Part shown: positions 11,014 through 19,899 of the stretch, in pieces
Layout of the letters: every line of letters begins with the position of its first letter
Position numbering within the stretch: the first letter of the stretch is position 1
Source: Actinoplanes oblitus
Lineage (GTDB): Bacteria > Actinomycetota > Actinomycetes > Mycobacteriales > Micromonosporaceae
Length of the DNA stretch: 64,000 bases
Assembly (NCBI RefSeq): GCF_030252345.1
Contig: NZ_CP126980.1
Span: 1,751,501 to 1,815,500, forward strand
Direction of reading: 5' to 3'
The notes under the pieces: model-generated
What the model was told of the DNA's origin: nothing
The model's database searches: none
The model's input: only the letters and a program-made list of their open reading frames with translations
Made by a program: the position numbers and the translations under genes

Positions 11014-12825
11014 TTACAGCCTAAGCGAGCGAGCGTCATCCGAACGGTCAGTTACTGATAGGCGAACGGTCGAGTCTTGGGCCGAAGCGGCCGCCTCGGC
11101 CCTGCTGAGGAGGGCGGTGAATCGCGCCGCGCCACGGGCCGGTGACACCCAGTCGCCGGAGGTTTCCACCAAGCGGGTGTCCACCCGCTCCAGCCACGCG
11201 AGGACCCGCTCGGTCTCCTCGGCGGACGCGGCCGGCACCGGGCCCGGTCCGGGAAGGACCGTCTCGGCTGTCAGTTTCGCCGCGTCCAGGGTGGGTCTCG
11301 GGTGCTCACGGGGCGGGGAGGTGGCCGCCGCGGCCAGCCGGCCGTGCCGCACCACGGCGATCTCCCAGCCACCCTTGTCGTTCCGCCGGGCGGCGACGAT
11401 CTCCGGCAGCCGGGTCAGCGCGTCCAGTTTCTGCATCCGGATGAGCGCCCGCAGCAGGGCGATCAAGCGGGAGCGGAGGGTGGTGGCCTCCTCGTAGCGC
11501 TGCCGGTCGCTGAGCGTGTCGATGCGGGCCAGGATCGCCTCGATCACCGGACCGGGGTCCCCCGAAGTGGCGACCCGGAACGGGAGGGCGGCCCGCACGT
11601 CGTAATCCTCCCGGGTGATCTCGTGCTCGCACGGCGCCGGGCAGCGGCCCAGCTCGGCCAGGGCGCAGGCCGGAGTTTTCACCCGCAGCGAGAGCTTGTG
11701 ATTGCACTGTCGCAGCGGCACGGCGTCATAGACCCCGGCGGCGGCCAGCTCAGCGGTGCGCCGGGAGGAGAACGGGCCCAGGTAGGTCCCGCCGTCGTCG
11801 GCGAACCGGCGGACCACCGACAGCCGCGGGAACGCCTCGGCCGTCAGCTTCAGCCAGACCATCCGCTCCGGGTACTTGGAACGGCGGTTGTACGGCGGGG
11901 CGTGCGAGGCGATCAGGCGCAGCTCCCGCACCTCCGCCTCGAGCGCGTGGGCGCACTCCACCGCCTCCACCCGGACCGCCGCGGTGAGCATCTCGGAGAT
12001 CCGGGCGCGTTTCTCGCCGGCGGTGAAATAGCTCCGCACCCGGGTGGCGACGTCCTTGGAGGTGCCGACGTAGAGCGGGCGGTCGTCGGCGGCGCGGAAG
12101 ATGTAGACCCCGGGGACGTGCGGCAGGTTGTCGGCCAGGTGCCGGCGGTTGCGCTGGGCCGGGGTGATCGCCTTGGCGAACTCGATCGCGTCGCCCAGGG
12201 TGTGCACCTTGTAGCTGCCCAGGCGCTCGATCAGGCCGTGCAGCACGTCGACCGTGGCCTTGGCGTCGTCCAGCGCCCGGTGGTTGGGCTCGACGGTGGA
12301 CCGGAAGAAGTGGGCCAGGGTGCCGAGCTTCCGGTTCGGCACCTCGTCGCGGGTCAGCGCGCGGCGGGCCAGCGCGGCGGTGTCCAGCACCCGGGGCGCC
12401 GGCCACGGATAGCCGTGCCGGGCGCAGGCGGCCTTGAGAAACCCCACGTCGTAGGGCGCGTTGTGGGCGACCAGCACGGCGCCGCGGAGGAACTCCAGCA
12501 GGGCCGGCAGCACCGTCTCGATCGGCGGGGCGGGGCGCAGCATCGCCTCGGTGATGCCGGTCAGGACGGTGATGAACGGCGGCAGCGGCTCACCCGGGTT
12601 GACCAGCGTGCCGAACTCGCCCAGCCGCTGGCCGCCACGAACCTTGACCGCGCCGATCTCGGTGATCCCGCCGCCGTCCGGAGCGCCACCGGTGGTCTCC
12701 AGGTCGAGCACCACGAACGTGGTGTCGGCGAGCGAGACGGCGGCCGGATCCACCGAGCCGTCGGCGGACAGCAGCGTGTCCAGAGTGCCCTGCACATAAG
12801 CCGGTTGTGCCACGGCCGGGAACAT
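11014..12825 (-). CDS. DEDDh 3'-5' exonuclease fused to a GIY-YIG (UvrC-like) nuclease domain
   Basis: A 603-residue two-nuclease protein of the Rv2191 type. Residues about 35-200 form a DnaQ-like exonuclease with FVVLDLETTGG, HNAPYDVGFL and HRALDDAKATVD. Residues about 225-310 form a GIY-YIG domain (LPHVPGVYIFRAADDRPLYVGTSKDVATRV) like the UvrC N-terminus. A Cys-containing segment (LGRCPAPCEHEITREDY) and a UVR-like helical region follow. It probably acts in DNA repair or processing. In Mycobacterium tuberculosis the orthologue also lies between pimB' and trpD/ctaE. Confidence 0.9.
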   Translation of the reverse strand: MFPAVAQPAYVQGTLDTLLSADGSVDPAAVSLADTTFVVLDLETTGGAPDGGGITEIGAVKVRGGQRLGEFGTLVNPGEPLPPFITVLTGITEAMLRPAPPIETVLPALLEFLRGAVLVAHNAPYDVGFLKAACARHGYPWPAPRVLDTAALARRALTRDEVPNRKLGTLAHFFRSTVEPNHRALDDAKATVDVLHGLIERLGSYKVHTLGDAIEFAKAITPAQRNRRHLADNLPHVPGVYIFRAADDRPLYVGTSKDVATRVRSYFTAGEKRARISEMLTAAVRVEAVECAHALEAEVRELRLIASHAPPYNRRSKYPERMVWLKLTAEAFPRLSVVRRFADDGGTYLGPFSSRRTAELAAAGVYDAVPLRQCNHKLSLRVKTPACALAELGRCPAPCEHEITREDYDVRAALPFRVATSGDPGPVIEAILARIDTLSDRQRYEEATTLRSRLIALLRALIRMQKLDALTRLPEIVAARRNDKGGWEIAVVRHGRLAAAATSPPREHPRPTLDAAKLTAETVLPGPGPVPAASAEETERVLAWLERVDTRLVETSGDWVSPARGAARFTALLSRAEAAASAQDSTVRLSVTDRSDDARSLRL

Positions 12826-12917
12826 TAGAGCGGGGGTATGACATAAACCGAGCCCACCAGGAAAAGATCACTTGCCTCGGCAAGCGTTTTCGCTTGCCAC
12901 GGTGTGAGAATGGGTGG

Positions 12918-14315
12918 ATGTCCGTACCGCTGGAACCCGACGACCGCCCCGTAGCGGAGGTGGCGTTCCCGGCTGCGGACCTCCTGAACCCGGACGTGCC
13001 GGAACCCACGCTCCCGGAGCCGATCCTGCCCGAGCCGGTCCGCCAGCGGATCATGACGCTGGCCGCCGCGGCGCTGCCCGGCCTGCCCGGCGACGAGATC
13101 CCGGTCGCGCTGCGCCGGGTGGCCCGCTTCGCGCCGAACCGGCGGGCCCGGCTCGGCGGCCGGGAGATCGCCGCCCAGCTCACCGCGGACCCGCTGTTCC
13201 GGCAGCGGATCGGCGCCCGGATCGTCACCGAGGCCGGTGACCTGGGTGCCGCGGTGACCGCCGGGGTCGCCCCGGCCGCCGCCGACCCGGTCGAGGTCGC
13301 GGCGCTGGCCTACCTGGCCCGGCCGGACGGCTGGCGGGAGCTGATCGACGCGGCCGGCGACGTGGTCCGGGCCGACGCGGACAGCGCCGCCCAGGCCGAC
13401 CGGCTGCGCGCCGCCGAGCAGCGCGCCACCCGGGCCGAGCACGACCGGGCGGTGGCCCGGGTGGAGGCCGATAAGCTGCGCGACGAGTTGGCCCGGGTCC
13501 GCGAGGAGCTCGGCCAGCTGCGCGAGGAGGCGCGCACCACGGCCAAAGCGCTGCGCGACGCGCTGGCCGCGCAGAAACGCGCCGCCGACCTGCTGGCCAC
13601 CGAGAAGGGCCGCGCGTCGCGTGCCGCTCTCGATCACGAGGCGGAGATCCGCCGGATGCGGTCCCGCCTCGCCGACGCCGAGGCCAGCGCCGCCACCGGC
13701 AAGCAGGCGGCCAAGGACGCCCGGGCGGTCGACGACGCCCGCCTCTGGCTGCTGCTCGAGACGATCGGGCAGGCGGCCACCGGGCTGCGCCGCGAGCTGG
13801 CCCTGGATCCGACCGACAAGCTCCCCGCCGACTTCGTGGCCGACGCGGCGGCGGACCGGCCCGGCGCCCCGGAGCGGTCCCGTGCCCGGGCTCAGGACAC
13901 CGACGACCCGGGCCGGCTCGACCAGCTGCTCGCACTGCCCCGCGCCCACCTGATCGTGGACGGTTACAACGTCACCAAGCGCGGCTTCGCCGACATGTCT
14001 CTGGAGCAGCAGCGCAAACGCCTGATCACCGGACTGGGCGGGATCGCCGCGCAGACCGGCGACGAGGTCACCGTGGTCTTCGACGGGGCCGAGCGGGTGC
14101 ACGGGCTGCCGCCCGCGCCGCGTGGCGTCCGGGTGCTCTTCTCCCGCAAGGGCACCACCGCCGACGAGCTGATCCGGCAGCTGGTCCGGGCGGAGCCGCC
14201 GGGCCGCCCGCTCGTGGTGGTCTCCTCGGACCGGGAGGTGGCCGACGGCGTGCGCCGGCACGGTGCCTATCCGATGGGCGCGGACTCGCTGCTGCGCCGG
14301 CTCGCTCGCTCCTGA
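12918..14315 (+). CDS. NYN-domain (YacP/PIN-like) putative RNA-binding protein with central coiled coil
   Basis: A 465-residue protein. The N-terminal third is helical. Residues about 155-275 are a long Arg/Glu/Ala heptad region that should form a coiled coil. The C-terminal NYN domain begins at HLIVDGYNVTKRGF, continues through EVTVVFDGAE and ends with LVVVSSDREVADGVRRHGA, keeping the acidic residues of PIN/NYN nucleases. The ATG at 12918 is the first plausible start. It is divergent from the exonuclease gene. A role in RNA processing is inferred from the NYN fold only. Confidence 0.82.
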   Translation: MSVPLEPDDRPVAEVAFPAADLLNPDVPEPTLPEPILPEPVRQRIMTLAAAALPGLPGDEIPVALRRVARFAPNRRARLGGREIAAQLTADPLFRQRIGARIVTEAGDLGAAVTAGVAPAAADPVEVAALAYLARPDGWRELIDAAGDVVRADADSAAQADRLRAAEQRATRAEHDRAVARVEADKLRDELARVREELGQLREEARTTAKALRDALAAQKRAADLLATEKGRASRAALDHEAEIRRMRSRLADAEASAATGKQAAKDARAVDDARLWLLLETIGQAATGLRRELALDPTDKLPADFVADAAADRPGAPERSRARAQDTDDPGRLDQLLALPRAHLIVDGYNVTKRGFADMSLEQQRKRLITGLGGIAAQTGDEVTVVFDGAERVHGLPPAPRGVRVLFSRKGTTADELIRQLVRAEPPGRPLVVVSSDREVADGVRRHGAYPMGADSLLRRLARS

Positions 14316-14363
14316 GGTTCGGCGTACCCCTGAGGTTTTGTCGTACCCCTCGCCTAGCGTGAC

Positions 14364-14419
14364 GGTCACCTGAGGTGACCGATCCGTCGCGCGGATCGGC
14401 CCCTCCCGGTTGAGGAGGG
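14364..14419 (+). promoter_or_regulatory. Three consecutive hairpins in the leader of the small Cys-rich gene
   Basis: Hairpin 1 is GGTCACC, loop TGA, GGTGACC (14364-14380). Hairpin 2 is CCGATCCG, loop TCGCG, CGGATCGG (14379-14399). Hairpin 3 is CCCTCC, seven-base loop, GGAGGG (14401-14419). The 3' arm of hairpin 3 is the ribosome-binding site of the ATG at 14423, so this stem would hide it. All arms pair perfectly. Confidence 0.6.
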
Positions 14420-14422
14420 CTA

Positions 14423-14635
14423 ATGATCATCGATTGTGGTCGCTGCGTCGAGCGGACCGACGAGTGCACCGGATGCCTGGTCAGTGTGCTGGAGCAGACA
14501 CCCGGTGGGATCGCCGACCTGACTCCCGGCGAGCTGCGGGCGATCGAGACGTTCGAGCTGGCCGGCTTCGAGGTGGAGCTGCTGGAGACCCCGGAGCCAC
14601 CGGCGATCGTCCCGTTCCGCCGCCACGTGGCGTGA
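14423..14635 (+). CDS. Small protein with two Cys-x2-Cys motifs, function unknown
   Basis: A 70-residue protein. CGRC (residues 5-8) and CTGC (about 15-18) at the N-terminus could bind a metal ion such as zinc or a disulfide. The rest is acidic and predicted helical (TPGELRAIETFELAGFEVELLE). GAGGAGGG lies four to ten bases before the ATG, which supports a real gene. Similar small proteins are found in actinobacteria, but I cannot name a function. It lies between the NYN gene and the M48 protease gene on the same strand. Confidence 0.75.
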   Translation: MIIDCGRCVERTDECTGCLVSVLEQTPGGIADLTPGELRAIETFELAGFEVELLETPEPPAIVPFRRHVA

Positions 14636-14663
14636 TCATGACGACGGCCTAGGATCTTTCGTC

Positions 14664-15920
14664 ATGACTCCCCGGTGGTGGGCCCTCGTCGTGTTCGGGG
14701 TGCTTCTCGTGGCGCTCGTGCTGTTCGCGGCGCTGACCGTGCCCTGGCATCGCACCCCCGCGCCGCGCGCCGATCAGGTGGCCGCGCTCGGCCAGTTCCC
14801 GTCCGAGCAGGTGGCCCGGGCCCGGCAGTTCCGGGCCGAGCTGCGTCCGGGCAGCTACCTGAGCATGGCGCTGGGCCTGCTGGTGGCGCTGCTGCTGGGG
14901 CTCACCCCGATCGGCGCCCGGCTGGTCGAGCTGGCCGGCCGGCCGTTCGGCGACCACTGGCTGGCCCGGGCGGTGCTCGGCGGCCTGCTCGTGGTGCTCG
15001 CCGGCGAGCTGCTCACCGTGCCGCTCGCGGCCTGGCGGCACACCATCGTGGTGCGTTACGGCATCTCCACCCAGTCCTGGGGCGGCTGGGGCGCCGACCT
15101 GGCCAAATCGCTGCTGGTCGGCGCGGTGCTGGGCGGGCTCGCGCTGGCCGGCTTCTTCACCGTCACGCACTTCGCGCCCCGCTGGTGGTGGGCGTTCGGC
15201 GCGGCCGGCGCGGCCGGGCTCGTCGTGCTGCTCTCCTTCGTGCTCCCGGTGGTGGTCGAGCCGATCTTCAACAGGTTCACCCCGATGCCGGACGGTCCGC
15301 TGCGCACCGAGCTGATCCAGCTCGCCGACCGCGACGGCGTGCCGGTCAAGGACGTGCTGGTCGCCGACGCGTCCCGGCGCACCCGGGCGGTCAACGCCTA
15401 TGTCTCCGGCCTGGGCCCGACCCGGCGCATCGTCGTCTACGACACCATGCTCACCGAGGCCACCCCCGACGAGGTGGTCTCGGTGGCCGCGCACGAGCTC
15501 GGGCACGCCAAGGACGGCGACGTGCTCACTGGGACGCTGCTCGGCGCGCTCGGCGCCGCGCTCGCGGTGATCGCGGTCTACCTGCTCGGCTCCTGGACCG
15601 GGCTGCTCCGGCTGGCCGGGGTGGACTCGATCGGCGAGCCGCGGGCGATCGGCCTGCTGCTCGCCGTGGCCGCTGTCGCCGGGCTGGTGGCCGGCCCGGG
15701 CCAGGCGTTCGTCTCCCGGCGGATCGAGGCCCGCGCCGACCGGCACGCCCTGGACCTGACCGGCGACCCGCAGACCTTCGAGGCCATGCAGCGCCGCCTC
15801 GGCACCGTGAACCTGTCCGATCCTGATCCGCCGACCTGGGAGTTCCTGATGTTCGCCTCGCACCCGTCCACCGTGCAGCGGATGGCCGCGGCCCGCGCGT
15901 ACGCCCGGGGTGAGCGCTGA
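14664..15920 (+). CDS. M48-family zinc metalloprotease, CAAX protease-like, membrane-bound
   Basis: A 418-residue integral membrane peptidase. The zinc-binding HExxH motif is HELGH within VAAHELGHAKDGD (about residue 276). An EARADRHALDL segment near residue 353 supplies the third zinc ligand (Glu). N-terminal hydrophobic helices and further helices around the active site resemble the Ste24/CAAX prenyl protease 1 group. Bacterial members probably act in membrane-protein quality control; the substrate is unknown. Its TGA overlaps the pimB' ATG by one base, so the two are coupled. Confidence 0.9.
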   Translation: MTPRWWALVVFGVLLVALVLFAALTVPWHRTPAPRADQVAALGQFPSEQVARARQFRAELRPGSYLSMALGLLVALLLGLTPIGARLVELAGRPFGDHWLARAVLGGLLVVLAGELLTVPLAAWRHTIVVRYGISTQSWGGWGADLAKSLLVGAVLGGLALAGFFTVTHFAPRWWWAFGAAGAAGLVVLLSFVLPVVVEPIFNRFTPMPDGPLRTELIQLADRDGVPVKDVLVADASRRTRAVNAYVSGLGPTRRIVVYDTMLTEATPDEVVSVAAHELGHAKDGDVLTGTLLGALGAALAVIAVYLLGSWTGLLRLAGVDSIGEPRAIGLLLAVAAVAGLVAGPGQAFVSRRIEARADRHALDLTGDPQTFEAMQRRLGTVNLSDPDPPTWEFLMFASHPSTVQRMAAARAYARGER

Positions 15921-17047
15921 TGGGGCGCACCCTGCTGGTCACCAATGACTTCCCGCCCCGGCCCGGCGGCATCCAGCAGTTCGTGCACAACCTGGCGGTG
16001 CGCCAGCCGGCCGGTTCGGTGGTGGTCTACTCGTCCACCTGGAAGGGCGCTGCCGCGTTCGACGCCGAGCAGCCGTTCGAGGTGGTCCGCGAGGACACCG
16101 GCATGCTGCTGCCCACCCCGCGGGTCGCCCGGCGGGCCGCCGAGCTGGCCCGGGCGCACGGCTGCGACAGCGTCCTGTTCGGCGCCGCCGCCCCGCTCGG
16201 CCTGCTCGCCCACGGCCTGCGCCGGGACGCCGGGATCACCCGGGCGGTCGGGATCACCCACGGGCACGAGATCGGCTGGGCGGCGCTGCCCGGCGCCCGC
16301 GGCCTGCTGCGCCGCATCGCCCGGGGCAACGACGTGATCACGTACCTGGGTGACTACCAGCGCATCCGCCTGGACAAGGCGCTGCACGGCCTGACCGACC
16401 TGCGGCGGCTCGCGCCCGGGGTCGACGTGGACACGTTCCACCCCGGCGTCGACGGTTCGGCGGTCCGCGCGCGGCACGGGCTGTCCGGCCGCCCGGTGGT
16501 CGTCTGCGTGTCCCGGCTGGTTCCGCGCAAGGGCCAGGACATGTTGATCCGTGCCCTTCCGGAGATCCGCCGCCGCGTCCCGGGTGCCGCGTTGCTGCTG
16601 GTCAGTGGTGGCCCGCACCGCAAGACGCTGGCCCGCCTGGCGCGCGAGCACGACGTCGAGTCCGACGTGGTCTTCACCGGCTCGGTCCCGTGGAACGAGC
16701 TGCCCGAGCACTACGCGGCCGGCGACGTCTACGCGATGCCGTGCCGCACCCGGGCCGCCGGCCTGGACGTCGAGGGTCTCGGCATCGTCTACCTGGAGGC
16801 TTCGGCGACCGGCCTGCCGGTGGTCGGCGGCGACTCCGGCGGCGCCCCGGACGCGGTCCGCGAGGGCGAGACGGGTTACGTGGTCGGTGGCCGCGACGTG
16901 CCCGCCATCGCCGCCCGCGTGGCAGAGCTGCTGTCCGATCCTGATCTCGCCAGGACGATGGGCAAGGCGGGCCGCGCCTGGGTCGAGCGGGAGTGGCGCT
17001 GGGAGACCCAGGCGGCCCGGCTGCGGCGCCTGCTCGATCCGGCCTGA
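15920..17047 (+). CDS. pimB: PimB'-type phosphatidylinositol monomannoside mannosyltransferase (GT4)
   Basis: A 375-residue GT-B glycosyltransferase that adds the second mannose to phosphatidylinositol mannoside using GDP-mannose, by family. The start LLVTNDFPPRPGGIQ, the THGHEIGW segment, VVCVSRLVPRKGQD, the MPCRTRAAGLDVEGLGIVYLEA nucleotide-sugar site (EX7E type) and SGGAPDAV all match mycobacterial PimB' (Rv2188c) closely. It is coupled to the M48 gene upstream, and a long terminator hairpin follows at 17147-17200. PIM glycolipids are known envelope components in Micromonosporaceae relatives. Confidence 0.9.
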   Translation: MGRTLLVTNDFPPRPGGIQQFVHNLAVRQPAGSVVVYSSTWKGAAAFDAEQPFEVVREDTGMLLPTPRVARRAAELARAHGCDSVLFGAAAPLGLLAHGLRRDAGITRAVGITHGHEIGWAALPGARGLLRRIARGNDVITYLGDYQRIRLDKALHGLTDLRRLAPGVDVDTFHPGVDGSAVRARHGLSGRPVVVCVSRLVPRKGQDMLIRALPEIRRRVPGAALLLVSGGPHRKTLARLAREHDVESDVVFTGSVPWNELPEHYAAGDVYAMPCRTRAAGLDVEGLGIVYLEASATGLPVVGGDSGGAPDAVREGETGYVVGGRDVPAIAARVAELLSDPDLARTMGKAGRAWVEREWRWETQAARLRRLLDPA

Positions 17048-17146
17048 CGGAGGCGTGGCCGTCGCAGCCGGCACCAACCAAGATCAAATGCAAGGGATCG
17101 ATGACTCGGATCCGCGCTGATCACTGATCGTCGCTCCCGCCAGGGA

Positions 17147-17200
17147 CCCTTGCGGGCCGGGCAGGACGCTGGCGCGTCCCGGACGCCCGGCCCGCAAGGG
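17147..17200 (+). terminator. Long hairpin terminator after pimB'
   Basis: The 16-base arm CCCTTGCGGGCCGGGC pairs perfectly with GCCCGGCCCGCAAGGG, and an inner GGACGC/GCGTCC stem continues it. There is no U-run. The rest of the 287-base gap to the ABC transporter holds nothing else I can identify. Confidence 0.75.
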
Positions 17201-17334
17201 CGACGTCCGCGGGTGGTCGCGGCGGAAAGACCCAGTAGTAGGGGATTCGCGTGAGTGAGCCGTTCGCTCCGTGGACAGTGGGTGGGCGAGCGGCGTAGGA
17301 ACGGAACGGAGGGACCCCCGACCGGAGGCCGCCG

Positions 17335-19482
17335 ATGCCGGACGCCAGCCCCGCCCGCCCTGCCGACAACCCCCGACCCGTGCCCGATGCCGCCGGTGAT
17401 CCCGGCCGGCCCGTCGCGCGCGACGACCCCGCCGCCGATGCCGCCGGTGATCCCGGCCGGCCCGTCGCGCGCGACGACCGCGCCGCCGATGCCGCCGGTG
17501 ATCCCGGTGGACGGGTCGCGGTCGGTGACGCCGTGTTCGGGGCCGTCGATGATTCCGGTGCGTCCGCCGCGCGCGGCGATGGCGGTGCGGCAGCGGACGG
17601 CACCACGATGCTGGAGACCGGGGGCGACGGTGAGCTGGACGTGCCCTACTGGCTGACCAGCACGCAGGAGGCCGCGAACACCGGTTTCCTGCGGATGCTG
17701 CGGCGGCTTCCGCACCTGCTCAAGGACGCCTGGCTGCTGGCCTGGCGGGCCGGCCCGGGTACCACGACCGCCGTGCTGGTGCTGCAGGTCGCCGCCGGGG
17801 TGGCCGGGGCGCTCGGGCTGATCAGCACGGTCGGCGTGTTCGACGGACTGCTGCAGGCCGGGCCCACGCCGGAACGGGTGCGGGCCGCCGTACCGTCGCT
17901 GGTCTTGCTCGTGGTGGCCCTGGCCGTGCGCGGCCTGCTGACGAACGCCGCGACCGCGACCCACGGCCGTCTGTCGCCGGCGGTCTATGAGGCCGCCGAG
18001 AACCGCCTGCTCGACCTGACCACCCGGGTCGACCTGGCCACCTTCGACGATCCGGACTGGCGGGACGCCATGGAGCGGGCCCGCGATCGCGGGATCCCGG
18101 CCGCGCAGCAGGTGGTCGACTTCGGCATCGAGGTGCTCACCAACCTGGTCGGGCTGGTCGCCGCGGCCGGTGTGCTCGCCGTGCTGCACCCGATCCTGCT
18201 GCCGCTGCTGGTGCTGGCGGCGGTGCCGAGCGGCTGGGCGGCGGTCCGCGCGGCCCGGCTCAACTACCGCAGCGAGCTGAAACTGATAGCGGTCTGGCGG
18301 CGTCAGCGGATGCTCGCCTACCTCCTGGCGGCCCGGGAACCGGCCGGCGAACTACGTGCCTTCACGGTCCGCCGGTTCCTGCTCGCCGAGGTCGCCCGGC
18401 TGCTGCGGATCTCCACCGCCGAGGAGATCCGGGTGGTCACCCGCTCGGTCCGCACCAACCTGTACGGCCAGGCGCTCAGCGGCCTGATCAGCGGACTCGC
18501 CTACCTGGTGCTGCTCTGGCTGCTCTCGACCGGCCGGATGGAACTGGCCGTCGGGGGCGCCGCCGCCTACGCCATCAACATCGGCATCGGCAAGCTCCGC
18601 GAGCTGGCCTTCTCGGTGAACCGGGTGTACGAGCAGGGCCTCTACTTCGCCGACTTCCAGGGGTTCTGCGCGATGTCGCTGGCGCACGCCGAGCCGTCGC
18701 CGGAGCTGCGTGCCCCGGCCGGCTTCGGCGAGATCCGGCTGGACCGGGTGACCTTCCGCTACCCGGACGCCGAGCGGGCGGCGGTCGACGGGATCACCAT
18801 GACCCTGCGCCGCGGCGAGATCATCGCGCTGGTCGGCGAGAACGGCTCCGGCAAGTCGACGCTGGCCGCCGTGCTGGCCGGGCTGTACCGCCCGCAGCAG
18901 GGAACGATCACCTGGGACGGGGTGAACGTCTCCCGGTTTCATCCGGAGTCGCTGCGGGATCGGGTCGCGGTGGTGATGCAGGAGCCGACCCGGTGGCCGC
19001 TGTCGGCCCGCGCCAACATCGCGATCGGCCGGCACGACCGTCCGGCGTCGCTGGCCCAGGTGCAGGAGTCGGCCCGGGCCGGGGACGCCCACGAGTTCGT
19101 GATGGAGCTGGCCCGTAAGTACGACACCCTGCTGTCCCGGCACTTCACCGACGGCGCGGACCTGTCCGGCGGGCAGTGGCAGCGGCTCGCGGTGAGCCGG
19201 GCGTTCCACCGGGACGCGCCGCTGCTGATCTGCGACGAGCCGACGGCGAACCTCGACGCGCGGGCCGAGCACGAGGTCTATCGGCGGCTGCGGGACCTGG
19301 CGGCCGGCAGGACGGTGGTGCTGATCACGCACCGGATGGCGAGCGTCCGGGAGGCCGACCGGATCTTCGTGCTGGACCACGGGAGGGTCGTCGAGGAGGG
19401 CGACCACGATGAGTTGCTGGCGGCTGACGGGATCTACGCGCAGTTGTTCACGTTGCAGGCCAGCGCCTATCAGTCCGCCTGA
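17335..19482 (+). CDS. ABC transporter, fused permease and ATPase (exporter type)
   Basis: A 715-residue half-transporter. Residues about 130-410 hold the membrane helices. The ATPase has Walker A GENGSGKST (about 501-509), the Q-loop MQEPTRWPL, signature LSGGQWQRLAVSRA (about 609), Walker B LLICDEPTANLD and an H-loop ITHRM. It probably works as a dimer; the substrate is unknown. The ATG at 17335 has GGAGG six bases upstream. The first 95 residues are a disordered Asp/Ala/Pro-rich region built on an in-frame 51-bp tandem repeat. A later start (MLETGGDG, 17608) would remove that region and cannot be excluded. Confidence 0.87.
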   Translation: MPDASPARPADNPRPVPDAAGDPGRPVARDDPAADAAGDPGRPVARDDRAADAAGDPGGRVAVGDAVFGAVDDSGASAARGDGGAAADGTTMLETGGDGELDVPYWLTSTQEAANTGFLRMLRRLPHLLKDAWLLAWRAGPGTTTAVLVLQVAAGVAGALGLISTVGVFDGLLQAGPTPERVRAAVPSLVLLVVALAVRGLLTNAATATHGRLSPAVYEAAENRLLDLTTRVDLATFDDPDWRDAMERARDRGIPAAQQVVDFGIEVLTNLVGLVAAAGVLAVLHPILLPLLVLAAVPSGWAAVRAARLNYRSELKLIAVWRRQRMLAYLLAAREPAGELRAFTVRRFLLAEVARLLRISTAEEIRVVTRSVRTNLYGQALSGLISGLAYLVLLWLLSTGRMELAVGGAAAYAINIGIGKLRELAFSVNRVYEQGLYFADFQGFCAMSLAHAEPSPELRAPAGFGEIRLDRVTFRYPDAERAAVDGITMTLRRGEIIALVGENGSGKSTLAAVLAGLYRPQQGTITWDGVNVSRFHPESLRDRVAVVMQEPTRWPLSARANIAIGRHDRPASLAQVQESARAGDAHEFVMELARKYDTLLSRHFTDGADLSGGQWQRLAVSRAFHRDAPLLICDEPTANLDARAEHEVYRRLRDLAAGRTVVLITHRMASVREADRIFVLDHGRVVEEGDHDELLAADGIYAQLFTLQASAYQSA
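17386..17520. repeat. In-frame 51-bp tandem repeat in the ABC transporter N-terminus
   Basis: Two full units start at 17386 and 17437 and a diverged partial at 17488. Each encodes the 17-residue block DAAGDPGRPVARDDPAA or a close variant. The unit is a multiple of three, so copy changes keep the frame. Confidence 0.9.
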
Positions 19483-19528
19483 CCGGGTGCGGTGGTCGGT
19501 GCGCGCGGCGGCGGAGCAGACTGGTGGG

Positions 19529-19867
19529 GTGGTGGATGCGGGGGATGCCGGGCGGCTCGACGGCGCGTTGCTGGAGCGGCTCGGGGTCGAGCCCGGCCGG
19601 GTCACGCTGTTGCAGTTCTCCACCGCGTTCTGCGCGCCATGCCGGGCGGTGCGCCGGGTCAGCGCCGAGGTGGCCGGCCTGCTCCCGGCGGTGCGGCACA
19701 TCGAGGTCGACGCCGAGAGCCACCTCGACGAGGTGCGCGCCCTGCGGATCTCGCGGACGCCGACACTGCTGATCCTCGACGCGGACGGCCGGGTGACCCG
19801 CCGCGCCACCGGTGTTCCGACGAAGCCGCACCTGATCGCGGCGCTGGCCGGCCTGCTGGCGGCCTGA
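19529..19867 (+). CDS. Thioredoxin-like protein (CAPC active site)
   Basis: About 112 residues with a thioredoxin fold. The redox motif CAPC occurs in LQFSTAFCAPCRAVRRV, and the cis-Pro segment appears as SRTPTLLILDADG. The start is uncertain: GTG at 19529 (VVDAGDAG) has a GGAG 12 bases upstream, and GTG at 19499 is an alternative. It follows the ABC transporter by fewer than 50 bases and may be co-transcribed with it. A role as thiol-disulfide reductase is inferred from the fold. No signal peptide is seen, so it should be cytoplasmic. Confidence 0.78.
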   Translation: MVDAGDAGRLDGALLERLGVEPGRVTLLQFSTAFCAPCRAVRRVSAEVAGLLPAVRHIEVDAESHLDEVRALRISRTPTLLILDADGRVTRRATGVPTKPHLIAALAGLLAA

Positions 19868-19873
19868 CCCGGG

Positions 19874-19899
19874 TTGTCCACAGCGGCGGGTTGTCCACA
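19874..19899 (+). promoter_or_regulatory. Two DnaA-box-like sites (TTGTCCACA)
   Basis: TTGTCCACA occurs at 19874-19882 and again at 19891-19899 in the same orientation, within a GGGTTGTCCACAG direct repeat of 17-base period. This matches the known high-GC actinobacterial DnaA box. It lies just after the thioredoxin-like gene, far from any recognisable origin genes. Confidence 0.5.

Noticed and set aside
19874..19899. A chromosomal origin of replication at the DnaA boxes
   Set aside because: Only two boxes, no AT-rich unwinding element and no dnaA, dnaN, rpmH or par genes nearby.
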